DNA of 64,000 bases from Bacillus sp. 2B10 (GCA_003946805.1 RPSH01000013.1:1-64000); one strand, 5' to 3'; shown: positions 54,304 through 63,701, counted from the stretch's first letter. Program-made: numbers and translations. Notes: a model not told the origin generated them from the sequence alone.

Positions 54304-54909
54304 ATGACCGATTTCCATTCCTACGCCCCGGCCGACGGCCACCGCCTCGCGCACGATCCGTTCAACGCCATCATCGCCCCGCGCCCGATCGGCTGGATCG
54401 CGAGCGTCTCGGCGGAGGGGAAACGCAATCTCGCGCCGTACAGTTTCTTCAACGCGTTCAACTATCGCCCGCCGATCATCGGCTTCGCGTCGACCGGCGC
54501 CAAGGACACGCTCGCCAATGTCCGGGCGACCGGCGCCTTCGTCTGGAACCTCGCCACGCGGGCGCAGGCGGAGGCGATGAACGCGACGTCGGCGACGACC
54601 GACGCCGACGAATTCGCCCTTGCCGGCCTCGACACGCTGCCCTCCACGCTGGTCGCGCCGCCGCGCATCGCCGGATCGCCGGTCCAGTTCGAATGCCGCC
54701 TGACGCAGATCGTCCGCCTGACCGACCAGCGCGGCGGGGACGTCGATACGTGGCTGGTGCTGGGCGAAGTGGTGCAGGTCCATATCGACCCGGCACTGAT
54801 CGAGGGTGGGGTCTATCGCACCGCCGCCGCCCACCCGATCCTGCGCGGTGGCGGGGCCGGGGACTATTTCGAACCCGGCGAACGCTTCGACATGCGCCGC
54901 CCCGGTTGA
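54304..54909 (+). CDS. Flavin reductase family protein
   Basis: The 201-aa cytosolic FMN-binding split-barrel protein has the N-terminal RPIGWIASVSAEGKRNLAPYSFFNAFNYRPPIIGFAS block that binds FMN and the later GSPVQFECRLTQIVRL and LVLGEVVQVHID. Such proteins reduce flavin for partner monooxygenases or act on their own substrates. No partner is adjacent. The ATG at 54304 is supported by the family start. It is divergent from the cytochrome gene. Confidence 0.9.
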   Translation: MTDFHSYAPADGHRLAHDPFNAIIAPRPIGWIASVSAEGKRNLAPYSFFNAFNYRPPIIGFASTGAKDTLANVRATGAFVWNLATRAQAEAMNATSATTDADEFALAGLDTLPSTLVAPPRIAGSPVQFECRLTQIVRLTDQRGGDVDTWLVLGEVVQVHIDPALIEGGVYRTAAAHPILRGGGAGDYFEPGERFDMRRPG

Positions 54910-54912
54910 GCG

Positions 54913-55671
54913 TCAGCGATAGGCGCGCACGAAGAACACCACCGTCACGCCGAACGTCACCAGCAGCGTCCATGCCCGCACCTGTCCGGGCGTCAGCCGC
55001 ACGCCCAGCTTCGCGCCCAGCCAGCCGCCGAAGATCCCGCCGAGGATCATCGGTATGCACGCCGCCCATGCCACCATCCCGCCGGCGATGAACACGATCG
55101 CCGCCGCGCTGTTGGCGGTGGCGAGCATCAGCGTGCGTGGCGCGGCCATCGACTTCACGCTCTGTCCGGCGAGCAGGCCATAGGTCGCGGTGACCATCAT
55201 CCCCACCCCGCCGCCGAAATAGCCGCCATAGATGCCCAGCAGCACCTGCGCGACGACCAGCGTCGCCGGGCCGATCGTCACCCGGTCGTGCAGCCACGCT
55301 GCCGCCCGCGTGCCGAACGCGATCGCAAGGAACGCGACCAGCAGCAGCCACGGTATGATGACGTCGAACAGCGTGCTGGGCGTCCAGATCAGCAACAGGC
55401 TGCCGACGAGGCCCGAGACGAAGGTGATCGACGCCAGCAACCGGATCGGCAGTCCGCCGAGCGGCCCCAGCCCGCGGCGGAATGCCCATGCGCTGGCGAT
55501 GGCGCCGGGCTGCAACGCGACGTTCGAGGTCGCATTGGCGACCGACGCCGGCAGTCCCAGCGCGATCAGCGCCGGCATGGTCGCGAACGTCCCGCCCCCG
55601 GCCAGCGCGTTCATCATGCCGCCGGCGACGCCGGCAGCGGCGGTCAGCGCGAGGGAGGCGGGATCGAGCAT
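54913..55671 (-). CDS. TSUP family permease (second copy)
   Basis: The 252-aa protein has about eight hydrophobic helices. Family motifs are GVAGGMMNALAGGGTFATMPALIALGLP and GIYGGYFGGGVGMMVTATYGLL. It shares the domain plan with the TSUP permease at 30673 but is a different subgroup. The substrate is unknown. Two starts are possible: 55671 (MLDPAS) and 55689 (MVSSAT); neither has a ribosome site, and 55671 is chosen for the typical N-terminus. It converges with the flavin reductase gene with 3 bp between their stop codons. Confidence 0.9.
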   Translation of the reverse strand: MLDPASLALTAAAGVAGGMMNALAGGGTFATMPALIALGLPASVANATSNVALQPGAIASAWAFRRGLGPLGGLPIRLLASITFVSGLVGSLLLIWTPSTLFDVIIPWLLLVAFLAIAFGTRAAAWLHDRVTIGPATLVVAQVLLGIYGGYFGGGVGMMVTATYGLLAGQSVKSMAAPRTLMLATANSAAAIVFIAGGMVAWAACIPMILGGIFGGWLGAKLGVRLTPGQVRAWTLLVTFGVTVVFFVRAYR

Positions 55672-55727
55672 CGTCGCGCTAGATACCATCGCGCCGTGGC
55701 TGTCGAGAGGGCGTATCCGCCCCCCGG

Positions 55728-56915
55728 TCAGTCGACCGGCACCGCCGCCTCGCGATCGCGTTCCGCCCGGCTCTTCTTCTCCGCCGCGGTCTTCAGCTGG
55801 CCGCACGCCGCGCCGATGTCCTGCCCGCGCGTGCGGCGGACGGGGGCGGAAATGCCGCCTTCGAACACGATGTCGCTGAACGCCCGGATCCGTTCGGGCG
55901 TCGAACATTCGTACACGGTGCCCGGCCACGGGTTGAACGGGATCAGGTTGACCTTGGCGGGCAGCTGGTACTTGCGCAGCAGCCGCACCAGCTCGCGCGC
56001 ATCGTCGTCGCTGTCGTTCTTGTCCTTCAGCATCACATATTCGAACGTGATGCGCCGGGCATTGTTGGCGCCCGGATAGTCGGCGCATGCCTGCAACAGT
56101 TCCTCGATCCCGTATTTGCGGTTCAGCGGCACGATCTCGTCGCGCACTTCCTTGGTCACCGCGTGCAGCGACACCGCGAGGTTCACGCCGATCTCCGCGC
56201 CCGCGCGCGCCATCATCGGCACCACGCCCGACGTACTGAGCGTGATCCGCCGCTTGCTGAGCGCCAGCCCGTCGCCGTCCATCACGACGGACAGCGCGTC
56301 GCGCACCGCATCGAAATTGTACAGCGGCTCGCCCATGCCCATCATCACGATGTTGGTGAGCATCCGCCCCTCGGGCTGGCTCGGCCATTCGCCCAGCGAA
56401 TCGCGCGCCAGCATCACCTGTCCCACGATCTCGCCCGGCGTCAGGTTGCGCACCAGCCGCATCGTGCCGGTGTGGCAGAAGGTGCAGTTCAGCGTGCAGC
56501 CGACCTGGCTCGACACGCACAGCGTCCCCCGGTCGGCATCGGGGATGAACACCATCTCGTAATCCTGCCCGTCGGGCGAGGTCAGCAGCCATTTGCGCGT
56601 GCCGTCGGTCGACACGTGCGCCTCCTTCACGTCCGGCCGCCCGACGACGAAATGCTGCTCCAGCACCGGATGCTGCGCCTTGGCGATGTCGGTCATCGCC
56701 GAAAACGCGGTCGCGCCGCGATTGTAGATCCAGTGCCACAGCTGCTTCGCGCGCAGCTTCGCCTGCCGCGCGTCGAACCCGGCCGCCTCCAGCGCGGCGC
56801 GGATCTCGCCCCTCGACAGTCCGACCAGGTCGGTCCGCCCATCGGGACGCGGGGCAAGGCCGCGCGGCACGGGCACGGGATCGACATGGCCGGGAATCGG
56901 CATGGGCGGCATCAT
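55728..56915 (-). CDS. rlmN: 23S rRNA (adenine2503-C2)-methyltransferase RlmN
   Basis: This radical-SAM enzyme methylates A2503 of 23S rRNA and A37 of some tRNAs. The 395-aa protein has the CxxxCxxC cluster motif as [12 protein letters not shown], then [13 protein letters not shown] and [10 protein letters not shown] conserved cysteine in [11 protein letters not shown] lies in the region where RlmN keeps its catalytic cysteine, and one in DIGAACGQL is the other. The ATG at 56915 overlaps the stop of the upstream NYN gene (ATGA), so the two are coupled. Confidence 0.95.
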   Translation of the reverse strand: MMPPMPIPGHVDPVPVPRGLAPRPDGRTDLVGLSRGEIRAALEAAGFDARQAKLRAKQLWHWIYNRGATAFSAMTDIAKAQHPVLEQHFVVGRPDVKEAHVSTDGTRKWLLTSPDGQDYEMVFIPDADRGTLCVSSQVGCTLNCTFCHTGTMRLVRNLTPGEIVGQVMLARDSLGEWPSQPEGRMLTNIVMMGMGEPLYNFDAVRDALSVVMDGDGLALSKRRITLSTSGVVPMMARAGAEIGVNLAVSLHAVTKEVRDEIVPLNRKYGIEELLQACADYPGANNARRITFEYVMLKDKNDSDDDARELVRLLRKYQLPAKVNLIPFNPWPGTVYECSTPERIRAFSDIVFEGGISAPVRRTRGQDIGAACGQLKTAAEKKSRAERDREAAVPVD

Positions 56916-57640
56916 TGACGGTCTTCCGCTAGTGGCGAGCCGATCTGCATCCGGCAATTCCGAACGCCGTCGACATGTTGAAGAAGGTCCGGCGCGACGT
57001 GCGCCGACATTGGGTCGAGAACTACGTCAATTCCTTCGCGTCGGGCCAGTTTGGCCGGCGGGACGAAATCCGCGTCGGCAGTGACCATCACGATCTGATC
57101 GACCTGACGCTTATAGGCCATCGATGCGACGTCCAGGCCAAGTCGCATGTCGACGCCCTTCTGGATGACATCCAGTTCGAAATCGTCGTCGGTCGGTGCG
57201 AAACCGTCGCGCCGCCAGCGATCGACTGCGTTAGGCTTCAGTCGCCAGGGCGACAGCTTGTCGTTCAGCCGTCCCAGCCGAACCGCGACCTTGCGGGTCC
57301 GATGCAATCGGTCATGAATAGCCATGCGCAACCGTGCTTCCGGTGTGCGGCTGAAATCGATCGAGCGTTTGCTGACCGGAGTATGCAGACGCTTCGTCCA
57401 TGGCGGACAGTCGTAAAAGAAGATGCGATACAGTTCGCGCGTTTCTTCGGGTCGATAGCGTTCGCCATCGATATTGCCCTGCCAGGTCGGCGTGGCGTGC
57501 AACCGTGTGGACACGTGGAACGCCGCCATCGATATGACGCCCAACGCGATATCTTCGGCATTGGCCGAATCAAGATTGGGAAAGGCATTGCTGAAACGGC
57601 GCAGGAAAAACGCACCGTCGATCACGACGGCAGTCGACAT
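56912..57640 (-). CDS. NYN-domain (PIN-like) putative ribonuclease
   Basis: The 242-aa protein starts [16 protein letters not shown], the NYN-domain first acidic motif (IDG). It has the later acidic blocks [23 protein letters not shown] and [28 protein letters not shown], with the conserved aspartates for metal binding. NYN proteins are nucleases acting on RNA. Stretches of this gene have only about 55% G+C (33 of 60 in 57361-57420), against well over 65% next to it, so it may be acquired. It overlaps rlmN by 4 bp. The GTG at 57649 is an alternative start. The target is unknown. Confidence 0.85.
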   Translation of the reverse strand: MSTAVVIDGAFFLRRFSNAFPNLDSANAEDIALGVISMAAFHVSTRLHATPTWQGNIDGERYRPEETRELYRIFFYDCPPWTKRLHTPVSKRSIDFSRTPEARLRMAIHDRLHRTRKVAVRLGRLNDKLSPWRLKPNAVDRWRRDGFAPTDDDFELDVIQKGVDMRLGLDVASMAYKRQVDQIVMVTADADFVPPAKLARREGIDVVLDPMSAHVAPDLLQHVDGVRNCRMQIGSPLAEDRQ

Positions 57641-57661
57641 CGATCGCACCAGAAATGGGTT

Positions 57662-57728
57662 GCCCCCGGGGGCGGCCTTGAGCTGATGTCTGCTCGGTTA
57701 GGAGCGCCTCAAGACGGCTACCGGGGGC
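57662..57728 (-). promoter_or_regulatory. Long imperfect inverted repeat upstream of the NYN gene
   Basis: The arms 57662-57682 and 57708-57728 are 21 bp each and match at 16 positions, with a 25-nt spacer. They lie 22 bp before the NYN start. It would form a strong hairpin in the leader RNA. It may be an attenuator, an RNase site or a repeat remnant. An AT-rich stretch (57735-57765) next to it may hold the promoter. Confidence 0.5.
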
Positions 57729-57771
57729 CTGATGACTAAACACATAGTTTATTCTGTGCCAAAAAACAACC

Positions 57772-58215
57772 CTACAGACACGCCAGCGCCGCCGCGTCGA
57801 TCGCGGTCGCCGCGCCCGACAGCGCATAGACGTCGACGAACGGCGCGCCGTTCGCGGCCACGCTCTCGATGCTCATCGACCGGCCGCCCCGCATCGCGGC
57901 GACGATCGCGCGGTCGGTGGCGGCGTCGGGGCTCCATGCGTCGATCCGCCCGGCGGTCAGGTCGAACCGCCGCTCGCCGATCGCCAGCACGACACGCGCC
58001 CGGTCGCTGCGGGCGCGGCTCAGGCGCACGTGCAACTGCCCGCGCGCCCTCGCCCCCGGCCACGTCGCGACGCTGGCGAACGGCGCGCCGACCTTTCCCC
58101 GCACCGGGCGGCTGATCGCGTAGCAGCGCGTCGGCCCGTCGGCCCGGAACGCGCCCCAGCGCTGGTGGATGCCGATCGCCTGCGGCCCCGCCAGCGCCAG
58201 CAGCAGCGCGATCAA
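57772..58215 (-). CDS. IalB-like periplasmic protein
   Basis: The 147-aa protein has a hydrophobic N-terminus (MIALLLALAGPQAIG) that may be a signal. The mature part resembles the invasion-associated locus B family: CYAISRPVRGKVGAPFASVATWPGARARGQLHVRL, RFDLTAGRIDAWSPDAATDRAIVAAMRGG, then VDVYALSGAATAID. The start is TTG at 58215 and overlaps the end of the phosphatase gene (TTGA); no ATG fits. The family's role in sphingomonads is unknown. Two cysteines could form a disulfide. Confidence 0.65.
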   Translation of the reverse strand: MIALLLALAGPQAIGIHQRWGAFRADGPTRCYAISRPVRGKVGAPFASVATWPGARARGQLHVRLSRARSDRARVVLAIGERRFDLTAGRIDAWSPDAATDRAIVAAMRGGRSMSIESVAANGAPFVDVYALSGAATAIDAAALACL

Positions 58216-58892
58216 GCGGGCGCCGCCAGCGACGCGCGCCCGCTGCCGAGATGGGCGATCGTCTCGCGCCCGCCCTCGATCAGCGCCACCGACCCCTGCG
58301 GCAGGTCGGGCGCGACCGGCGCGTCGAAGCGCGGGTCGATGGCATTGCCGGTCAGAAGCCCACGCAGCACCCGGCTGGACATGCCGTGCATGATGACCAG
58401 CCGGTCGCCCGGATCGTCGGCGGTGTCCGCCGCCCAGCTGCCCACCCGCGCGGCGATCGCGTCATACCATTCGCCGCCCGGCGCGGGGCGGCGGTACAGC
58501 CGCGCCTCGACGTCGAGGAAGTCGGCATCCGCCCCGGTCAGCTCGCGGTAATAGCGTCCCGACCAGTCGCCCATGCCGATCTCCACCAGCCGGTCGTCGC
58601 GCCGCGCCGCGTGCCAGTCCAGCTCCAGATGCTCGGCGATGATCGCCAGCGTCTGCAACGCCCGCCCCGCGCTCGACGCCCACAGCGTGATCTTCGGCCT
58701 GGCGCCCAGCAGGTCGCGCAATGCCGCGCCCATCGCGTCGGCCTGCGCGAAGCCGGTGCGGGTCAGCGGGGTATGCGGGTGGTCGCCCTGCATCCGCTGC
58801 GCGATGTTGTAGACCGTCTCGCCATGCCGGGCGATGAAGTCGCGACCCCGCCGGGGAACGGGAATGCGGGGGGCGGGGGATTGGGTTTCCAT
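58212..58892 (-). CDS. Histidine phosphatase family protein
   Basis: The 226-aa cytosolic protein has the phosphohistidine motif FIARHGETVYN with the catalytic His, the second arginine block WASSAGRALQTLAII, the acid/base Glu in RLVEIGMGDWSG and the distal His in VIMHGMSSRVLRG. It belongs to the phosphoglycerate-mutase-like branch; the substrate is unknown. It lies 4 bp across from the IalB-like gene, so the two form an operon. A further upstream in-frame start adds nothing of family similarity. Confidence 0.88.
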   Translation of the reverse strand: METQSPAPRIPVPRRGRDFIARHGETVYNIAQRMQGDHPHTPLTRTGFAQADAMGAALRDLLGARPKITLWASSAGRALQTLAIIAEHLELDWHAARRDDRLVEIGMGDWSGRYYRELTGADADFLDVEARLYRRPAPGGEWYDAIAARVGSWAADTADDPGDRLVIMHGMSSRVLRGLLTGNAIDPRFDAPVAPDLPQGSVALIEGGRETIAHLGSGRASLAAPA

Positions 58893-59026
58893 GGTCCTGC
58901 TTTCAAGTCCGTGTTGCGCAAATGCAACGGATTTCGCTGTTTAGGTGAGGTTCATGCAACGCCCGGCCAAAGCGTTCATTGAACTCCCGCGCCCAGAACA
59001 TGGGCGGTGACAATGGAGTTTCGAGT

Positions 59027-59698
59027 ATGCGTACCCTCATCCCTGGCCCCCTCGCTCTTGGCCTTGCCGCTGCCGGCACGATGCTGGCGACCCCTGCCTT
59101 CGCGCAGGACGTGAACCCCGCCTTCACCGGTTTCCGCGTCGGCGCGCTCGCCGGCTATGACGGCATCCGTCCGGGCAGCACGCAGGACACCGATCTGGAC
59201 GGCGACGACCAGACGGTCAACGGCCTGCTCTATGGCGTCGATGCCGGCTACGACTTTGCGCTCAGCAACTTCCTGATCGGCGTCGAGGGCGAATATACCG
59301 GCTCGACCGGCAAGGTGGAAACCGCGCGCACCGACCCGAACTTCTTCGGCTTCGGCAGCGTGTCGACCGGACGCGACCTGTATGTCGGCGCGCGCGCCGG
59401 TCTGCTCGCCGGTCCGTCGACGCTGGTCTATGCCAAGGGCGGCTATACCAACGCCCGGCTGAACGCACTGGCCAGCGACGGCACGACCGATTCGCGCGAG
59501 AATTTCGAACTCAACGGCTATCGCATCGGCGCGGGCGTCGAACAGGCGATCGGCTCGCGCGCCTATGCGAAGGTTGAATATCGCTATTCGAACTACTCGA
59601 ACGCCGATTTCCAGTTCCGCGACGGCGACGTGACGTCGCGGTTCGACATCGACACCGACCGGCATCAGGTCGTGGCGGGCGTCGGCATCCGCTTCTGA
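59027..59698 (+). CDS. Outer-membrane beta-barrel porin-like protein
   Basis: The 223-aa protein has a signal peptide cleaved after AFA (about residue 26). The mature part is made of alternating beta strands ending in the terminal motif VVAGVGIRF, with a C-terminal Phe recognised by the BAM machinery. Strand pairs such as GFRVGALAGYDG, LYVGARAGLLAG and YRIGAGVEQAIG fit the opacity-porin family (8-stranded OmpA/OmpW type). The ATG at 59027 has a GGAG site 10 bases upstream. A terminator follows. Confidence 0.9.
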   Translation: MRTLIPGPLALGLAAAGTMLATPAFAQDVNPAFTGFRVGALAGYDGIRPGSTQDTDLDGDDQTVNGLLYGVDAGYDFALSNFLIGVEGEYTGSTGKVETARTDPNFFGFGSVSTGRDLYVGARAGLLAGPSTLVYAKGGYTNARLNALASDGTTDSRENFELNGYRIGAGVEQAIGSRAYAKVEYRYSNYSNADFQFRDGDVTSRFDIDTDRHQVVAGVGIRF

Positions 59699-59751
59699 CG
59701 AGCCAGGTCCGGCCGGTGCGTTAACCATGTGCTAACCACTTGGACCCGAGG

Positions 59752-59783
59752 AAGGCCGGAGCGGCTTGCTCCGGCCTTTCTTT
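59752..59783 (+). terminator. Terminator between the porin gene and dnaN
   Basis: A hairpin GGCCGGAGC-GGCTT-GCTCCGGCC followed by TTTCTTT lies about 55 bp after the porin stop. Nine perfect stem pairs and a T-rich tail make it one of the clearest terminators here. Confidence 0.9.
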
Positions 59784-59870
59784 GCGCTAGACATGCTGCG
59801 TTGGATTCTAGGAGGTCCCGGCCGAGTCCGCCGGACCTCAGTGCGATGCGCATCCGCGCGGGGGAACATC

Positions 59871-60983
59871 ATGAAGGCGACGATCGAACGCGCGACCCTG
59901 TTGAAGGGCCTCAGCCACGTCCAATCGGTGGTCGAGCGGCGCAACACCATCCCCATCCTGTCGAACGTCCTGATCGAGGCGGGCGAATCGAGCATCCGCC
60001 TGATGGCAACCGACCTCGACCTGCAGATCGACGAGACGGTGTCGGCGGCGATCGACCAGCCGGGTGCGATCACCGTGTCGGCGCACACGCTGTTCGACAT
60101 CGCGCGCAAGCTGCCCGACGGGTCGCAAGTGCAGCTGTCCGCCGCCGAGGGCCGGCTGACCGTCGTCGCCGGGCGCGCGCGCTTCAGCCTCGCCACGCTG
60201 CCGCGCGACGATTTCCCGGTGATCGCGGAAGGCGAGCTGCCGACCCAGTTCGAACTGCCCGCCACCACGCTGAAGGCGATCATCGACAAGACCCGCTTCG
60301 CGATCTCGACCGAGGAAACGCGCTATTATCTCAACGGCATCTTCCTGCACGTCGCCGACGACAATGGCCGCGCGGTGCTGAAGGCGGCGGCGACCGACGG
60401 CCATCGCCTCGCCCGCATGACCGTCGACCGGCCGGAGGGCGCCGAAAAGATGCCCGACGTCATCGTGCCGCGCAAATGCGTCGCCGAACTGCGCAAGCTG
60501 CTGGACGAGGTCGACGGTTCGGTCGGCGTGTCGCTGTCGGGCAGCAAGATCCGCTTCGACCTGGGACAGGCGATCCTGACCAGCAAGCTGATCGACGGCA
60601 CCTTCCCCGATTATTCGCGCGTCATCCCGACCGCCAACGACAAGCTGCTGAAACTCGATCCGAAGAGCTTCATGGCGGGCGTCGACCGCGTGTCGACCAT
60701 CGCCACCGAAAAGACCCGCGCGGTGAAGATGGCGCTCGACCGCGACAAGATCACCCTGTCGGTGACCAGCCCCGAAAACGGCGCGGCGGCGGAAGAAGTG
60801 CCCGGCGACTATACCGCGCTGCCGTTCGAGATCGGCTTCAACAGCCGCTATCTGCTCGACATTCTGGGCCAGATCGACAGCGACCTGTGCGAAGTCCATC
60901 TGTCGGATGCCGCCGCCCCGACGCTGATTCGCGAGAACGACGCCTCGCCCGCGCTCTACGTGCTGATGCCGATGCGGGTGTGA
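59871..60983 (+). CDS. dnaN: DNA polymerase III beta subunit (sliding clamp)
   Basis: DnaN is the dimeric clamp that holds DNA polymerase on DNA. The 370-aa length is normal. The start MKATIERATLLKGLSHVQSVVERRNTIPILSNVL, the central RYYLNGIFLHV and the C-terminal PTLIRENDASPALYVLMPMRV, with its clamp-binding end, are all diagnostic. It is separate from dnaA, as is usual in sphingomonads. A GGGGGA stretch lies upstream of the ATG at 59871. Confidence 0.97.
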   Translation: MKATIERATLLKGLSHVQSVVERRNTIPILSNVLIEAGESSIRLMATDLDLQIDETVSAAIDQPGAITVSAHTLFDIARKLPDGSQVQLSAAEGRLTVVAGRARFSLATLPRDDFPVIAEGELPTQFELPATTLKAIIDKTRFAISTEETRYYLNGIFLHVADDNGRAVLKAAATDGHRLARMTVDRPEGAEKMPDVIVPRKCVAELRKLLDEVDGSVGVSLSGSKIRFDLGQAILTSKLIDGTFPDYSRVIPTANDKLLKLDPKSFMAGVDRVSTIATEKTRAVKMALDRDKITLSVTSPENGAAAEEVPGDYTALPFEIGFNSRYLLDILGQIDSDLCEVHLSDAAAPTLIRENDASPALYVLMPMRV

Positions 60984-61012
60984 CCCTTACGGACGGTTTT
61001 CGCTGCCACATT

Positions 61013-61095
61013 CGTCATCCCAGCGAAGGCTGGGATCTCAAGCGGCAGGCAGAGCGCCCTGTCACCGGGAAATCCCAGCCTTCGCTGGGATGACG
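61013..61095. repeat. R4 palindromic repeat copy
   Basis: The arms CGTCATCCCAGCGAAGGCTGG and CCAGCCTTCGCTGGGATGACG are exact inverse copies at the two ends of an 83-bp unit. It lies between dnaN and sppA. The rest of 60984-61204 has only the palindrome at 61172-61188. Confidence 0.8.
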
Positions 61096-61171
61096 CCTTT
61101 GGGGACAACGGCCGTCCCGGCACGGACGTGACGGTGCAGACGCCACTTTACTCCCCCGGCCATCCGGTTAT

Positions 61172-61188
61172 TTATCGCTAGACGATAA
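61172..61188 (+). promoter_or_regulatory. Palindrome TTATCG-CTAGA-CGATAA before sppA
   Basis: A 6-bp inverted repeat around CTAGA lies 16 bp before the sppA start. It overlaps a GCTAGAC stretch that fits an alphaproteobacterial -10 box. It may be an operator on the sppA promoter. Confidence 0.4.
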
Positions 61189-61204
61189 GTTCGAAGGAAT
61201 TGCC

Positions 61205-63091
61205 GTGAAACTGGTCCGGGGTGCGTGGAAGCTGCTGGTCGGGATCAAGGATGCGCTCGTGCTCATCCTGATGCTGCTGTTCTTTGGCGGGCTGTTCGCC
61301 GCCCTGTCGGCGCGGCCCAATACCCGCGTGACCGACGGTGCGCTGGTGCTCGACCTGTCGGGATCGATCGTCGAACAGCCTGCCGAGGCCGATCCGGTCG
61401 CCCTGCTCAGCGGACAGTCGGTCGCGCAGGAGCTGCGGCTGCGCGACGTCGTCCGCGCGCTCGACGCCGCGAAGGGCGATACGCGGGTCAAGACGGTGGT
61501 GCTCGACCTCGACAAGTTCGCCGGCGGCTATCCCGCCGCGCTGGCCGAGGTCGGCGACGCCGTCGCCCGCGTGCGCGCCAGCGGCAAGCCGGTGCTGGCC
61601 TATGCCACGCTCTACACCGATGGCGGCTATCGCATCGCGTCGAACGCCAGCGAGATCTGGCAGAACCCGTTCGGCGGCACGATGTTTCGCGGCCCCGGCG
61701 GGGCGCAGCTCTATTACAAGGGGCTGATCGACAAGCTCGGTGTCAATGCGCACGTCTACCGCGTCGGCCAGTTCAAGTCGGCGGTCGAACCCTTCACCCG
61801 CGCCGACCAGTCCGAACCGGCACGCGCCGCCAACCAGGCGCTGTACGGCGCGATCTTCGACCAGTGGCGCGCGGCCGTGGCAAAGGCGCGGCCCAAGGCG
61901 CAGCTCGACGCGTTCCTCAACCGCCCGGCGGAGACGATCGCGGCGGCGGGCGGCGACGTGGCGCAGGCCAATCTGCGCGGCGGCATCGTCGACAAGCTGG
62001 GCGACCGCATCGCCTTCGGCAAGCGGGTCGCCGAACTGGCGGGCGCGGAAACCGGCAAGGCGGCCGGCAGCTTCCGCACGATCAAATATGCCAACTGGCT
62101 GGCGGCGAACCCGGTGTCGACCGCGGGCGACGCGATCGGCGTCATCACCGTCGCCGGCACGATCGTCGATGGCGAGGCGAAGCCGGGGACCGCGGGCGGC
62201 GACACCATCGCCAAGCTGCTGCTCGACGGCCTTGCGACCAAGAACCTCAAGGCACTGGTCGTCCGGGTCGATTCGCCGGGCGGGTCGGTGCTCGCCTCCG
62301 AACGCATCCGCCAGGCGATCCTGCAGGCCAAGGAGGTCGCGAAGATCCCGGTGGTCGTGTCGATGGGCGGCCTCGCCGCATCGGGTGGCTATTGGGTGTC
62401 GACGCCCGGTGACGTCGTGTTCGCCGAACCGAACACCATCACCGGGTCGATCGGCGTGTTCGGCGTCATCCCGACGTTCGAGAACACCTTGTCCAAGATC
62501 GGCGTCACCGCCGACGGCGTCGCCACCACGCCGCTCAGCGGCCAGCCCGACGTGCTGCGCGGCACGAATGCGGCGTTCGACACGATCATGCAGAGCGGGG
62601 TCGAGGATATCTATCGCCGCTTCACCGGCCTCGTCGCGCAGTCGCGCGGCCTGACGCCGGCGCGGGTCGACGAAATCGGGCAGGGCCGCGTCTGGGACGG
62701 CGGCACCGCGCGTCAGCTGAAACTGGTCGACCGGTTCGGCAACCTGACCGACGCGATCGGTGAGGCGGCCCGCCGTGCGAAGCTCGATCCGGCTAAGGTC
62801 CGCGCGGTCTATCTCGAAAAGGAACCCTCGGCGCTCGAAAGGGCATTGAAGAGCTTCTCGGAAAAGGAGCGCAGCGACGCGCCCGATCAGGCGGCGACCG
62901 ACCTGCTCGGCCACGTCGCCGGGCAGCAGCGCACGGTACTGGCGCAGGCGCTGGGCGATGCGCGGCGGATGCTGACCACCCCGGCCGGGGTGCAGGCGCG
63001 CTGCCTCGAATGCGGCGGACTGGGGCCGGTCGCGGCGTCGGCGCAGGATGCGTCGCTGTTCGACCTGCTGGTGGCGCGGCTGGGGCTGTGA
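61205..63091 (+). CDS. sppA: Signal peptide peptidase SppA, 67K type
   Basis: SppA degrades signal peptides left in the inner membrane. The 628-aa protein has one N-terminal helix (residues about 13-35) and two homologous ClpP-like halves. The catalytic pair is Lys191 in GQFKSAVEPFTR (N-terminal half) and Ser393 in GGLAASGGYW (C-terminal half). The length matches the large Gram-negative form. The start is GTG at 61205 with a GAAGGA site 5 bases upstream. The GNAT gene overlaps its stop. Confidence 0.95.
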   Translation: MKLVRGAWKLLVGIKDALVLILMLLFFGGLFAALSARPNTRVTDGALVLDLSGSIVEQPAEADPVALLSGQSVAQELRLRDVVRALDAAKGDTRVKTVVLDLDKFAGGYPAALAEVGDAVARVRASGKPVLAYATLYTDGGYRIASNASEIWQNPFGGTMFRGPGGAQLYYKGLIDKLGVNAHVYRVGQFKSAVEPFTRADQSEPARAANQALYGAIFDQWRAAVAKARPKAQLDAFLNRPAETIAAAGGDVAQANLRGGIVDKLGDRIAFGKRVAELAGAETGKAAGSFRTIKYANWLAANPVSTAGDAIGVITVAGTIVDGEAKPGTAGGDTIAKLLLDGLATKNLKALVVRVDSPGGSVLASERIRQAILQAKEVAKIPVVVSMGGLAASGGYWVSTPGDVVFAEPNTITGSIGVFGVIPTFENTLSKIGVTADGVATTPLSGQPDVLRGTNAAFDTIMQSGVEDIYRRFTGLVAQSRGLTPARVDEIGQGRVWDGGTARQLKLVDRFGNLTDAIGEAARRAKLDPAKVRAVYLEKEPSALERALKSFSEKERSDAPDQAATDLLGHVAGQQRTVLAQALGDARRMLTTPAGVQARCLECGGLGPVAASAQDASLFDLLVARLGL

Positions 63092-63651
63092 TCGCGATCC
63101 GTCCCGCGCGGCCGGAAGACGCCGCCGCGATCGCCGCGATCTACGCCCCCTATGTGTCGGGCGGGACGGTCTCGTTCGAAACCGAAGCGCCCGACGCCCG
63201 CACGATCCGCAGCCGGATCGCGCACAGCGAAGGCTTCTACCCGTGGATGGTCGCGACGACCGGCGCGGCGGACGGCGACGCGGTGCTGGGCTATGCCTAT
63301 GCTACCAGGTTCCGTGACCGCCCGGCCTATCGCTACGTCGTCGAAACCTCGATCTATATGGCGGGCGGCGCGCAGCAGAAGGGGACCGGGCGGCTGCTGT
63401 ACGAAGCGCTGGTCGACACGCTGCGGGCGCAGGGCTTCACCCAGGCGATCGGCGTCCTGTCGCTCCCCAACGACGCGTCGATCACGCTGCACGAAGCGGT
63501 CGGCTTCCGCCGCGCGGGCGTCTATCGCGAGATCGGGTTCAAGCAGGGCCGCTGGATCGATGTCGGTTTCTGGCAATGCCAGCTGAACGACAGCGCCGTA
63601 CCACCGCGCGAGCCGAAACCGTTCAGCGAGACGGGCGTGGTGCGGGGCTGA
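63088..63651 (+). CDS. GNAT N-acetyltransferase (phosphinothricin acetyltransferase-like)
   Basis: The 187-aa enzyme of the acetyl-CoA-dependent GNAT fold starts IAIRPARPEDAAAIAAIYAPYVSGGTVSFETEAPDA. The acetyl-CoA loop is GGAQQKGTGRLLYEALVD, and LSLPNDASITLHEAVGFRRAG is the C-terminal half. It is of the Pat/Bar or amino-acid acetylating group; in chromosomes such genes often act on methionine sulfone or sulfoximine-like amines. The GTG at 63088 overlaps the sppA TGA (GTGA). The true substrate is unknown. Confidence 0.88.
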   Translation: MIAIRPARPEDAAAIAAIYAPYVSGGTVSFETEAPDARTIRSRIAHSEGFYPWMVATTGAADGDAVLGYAYATRFRDRPAYRYVVETSIYMAGGAQQKGTGRLLYEALVDTLRAQGFTQAIGVLSLPNDASITLHEAVGFRRAGVYREIGFKQGRWIDVGFWQCQLNDSAVPPREPKPFSETGVVRG

Positions 63652-63701
63652 CTCCTCGGCCATCCAACACTTTCGCCAGATCCGCCCGGTTCCTACCCAT
63701 C

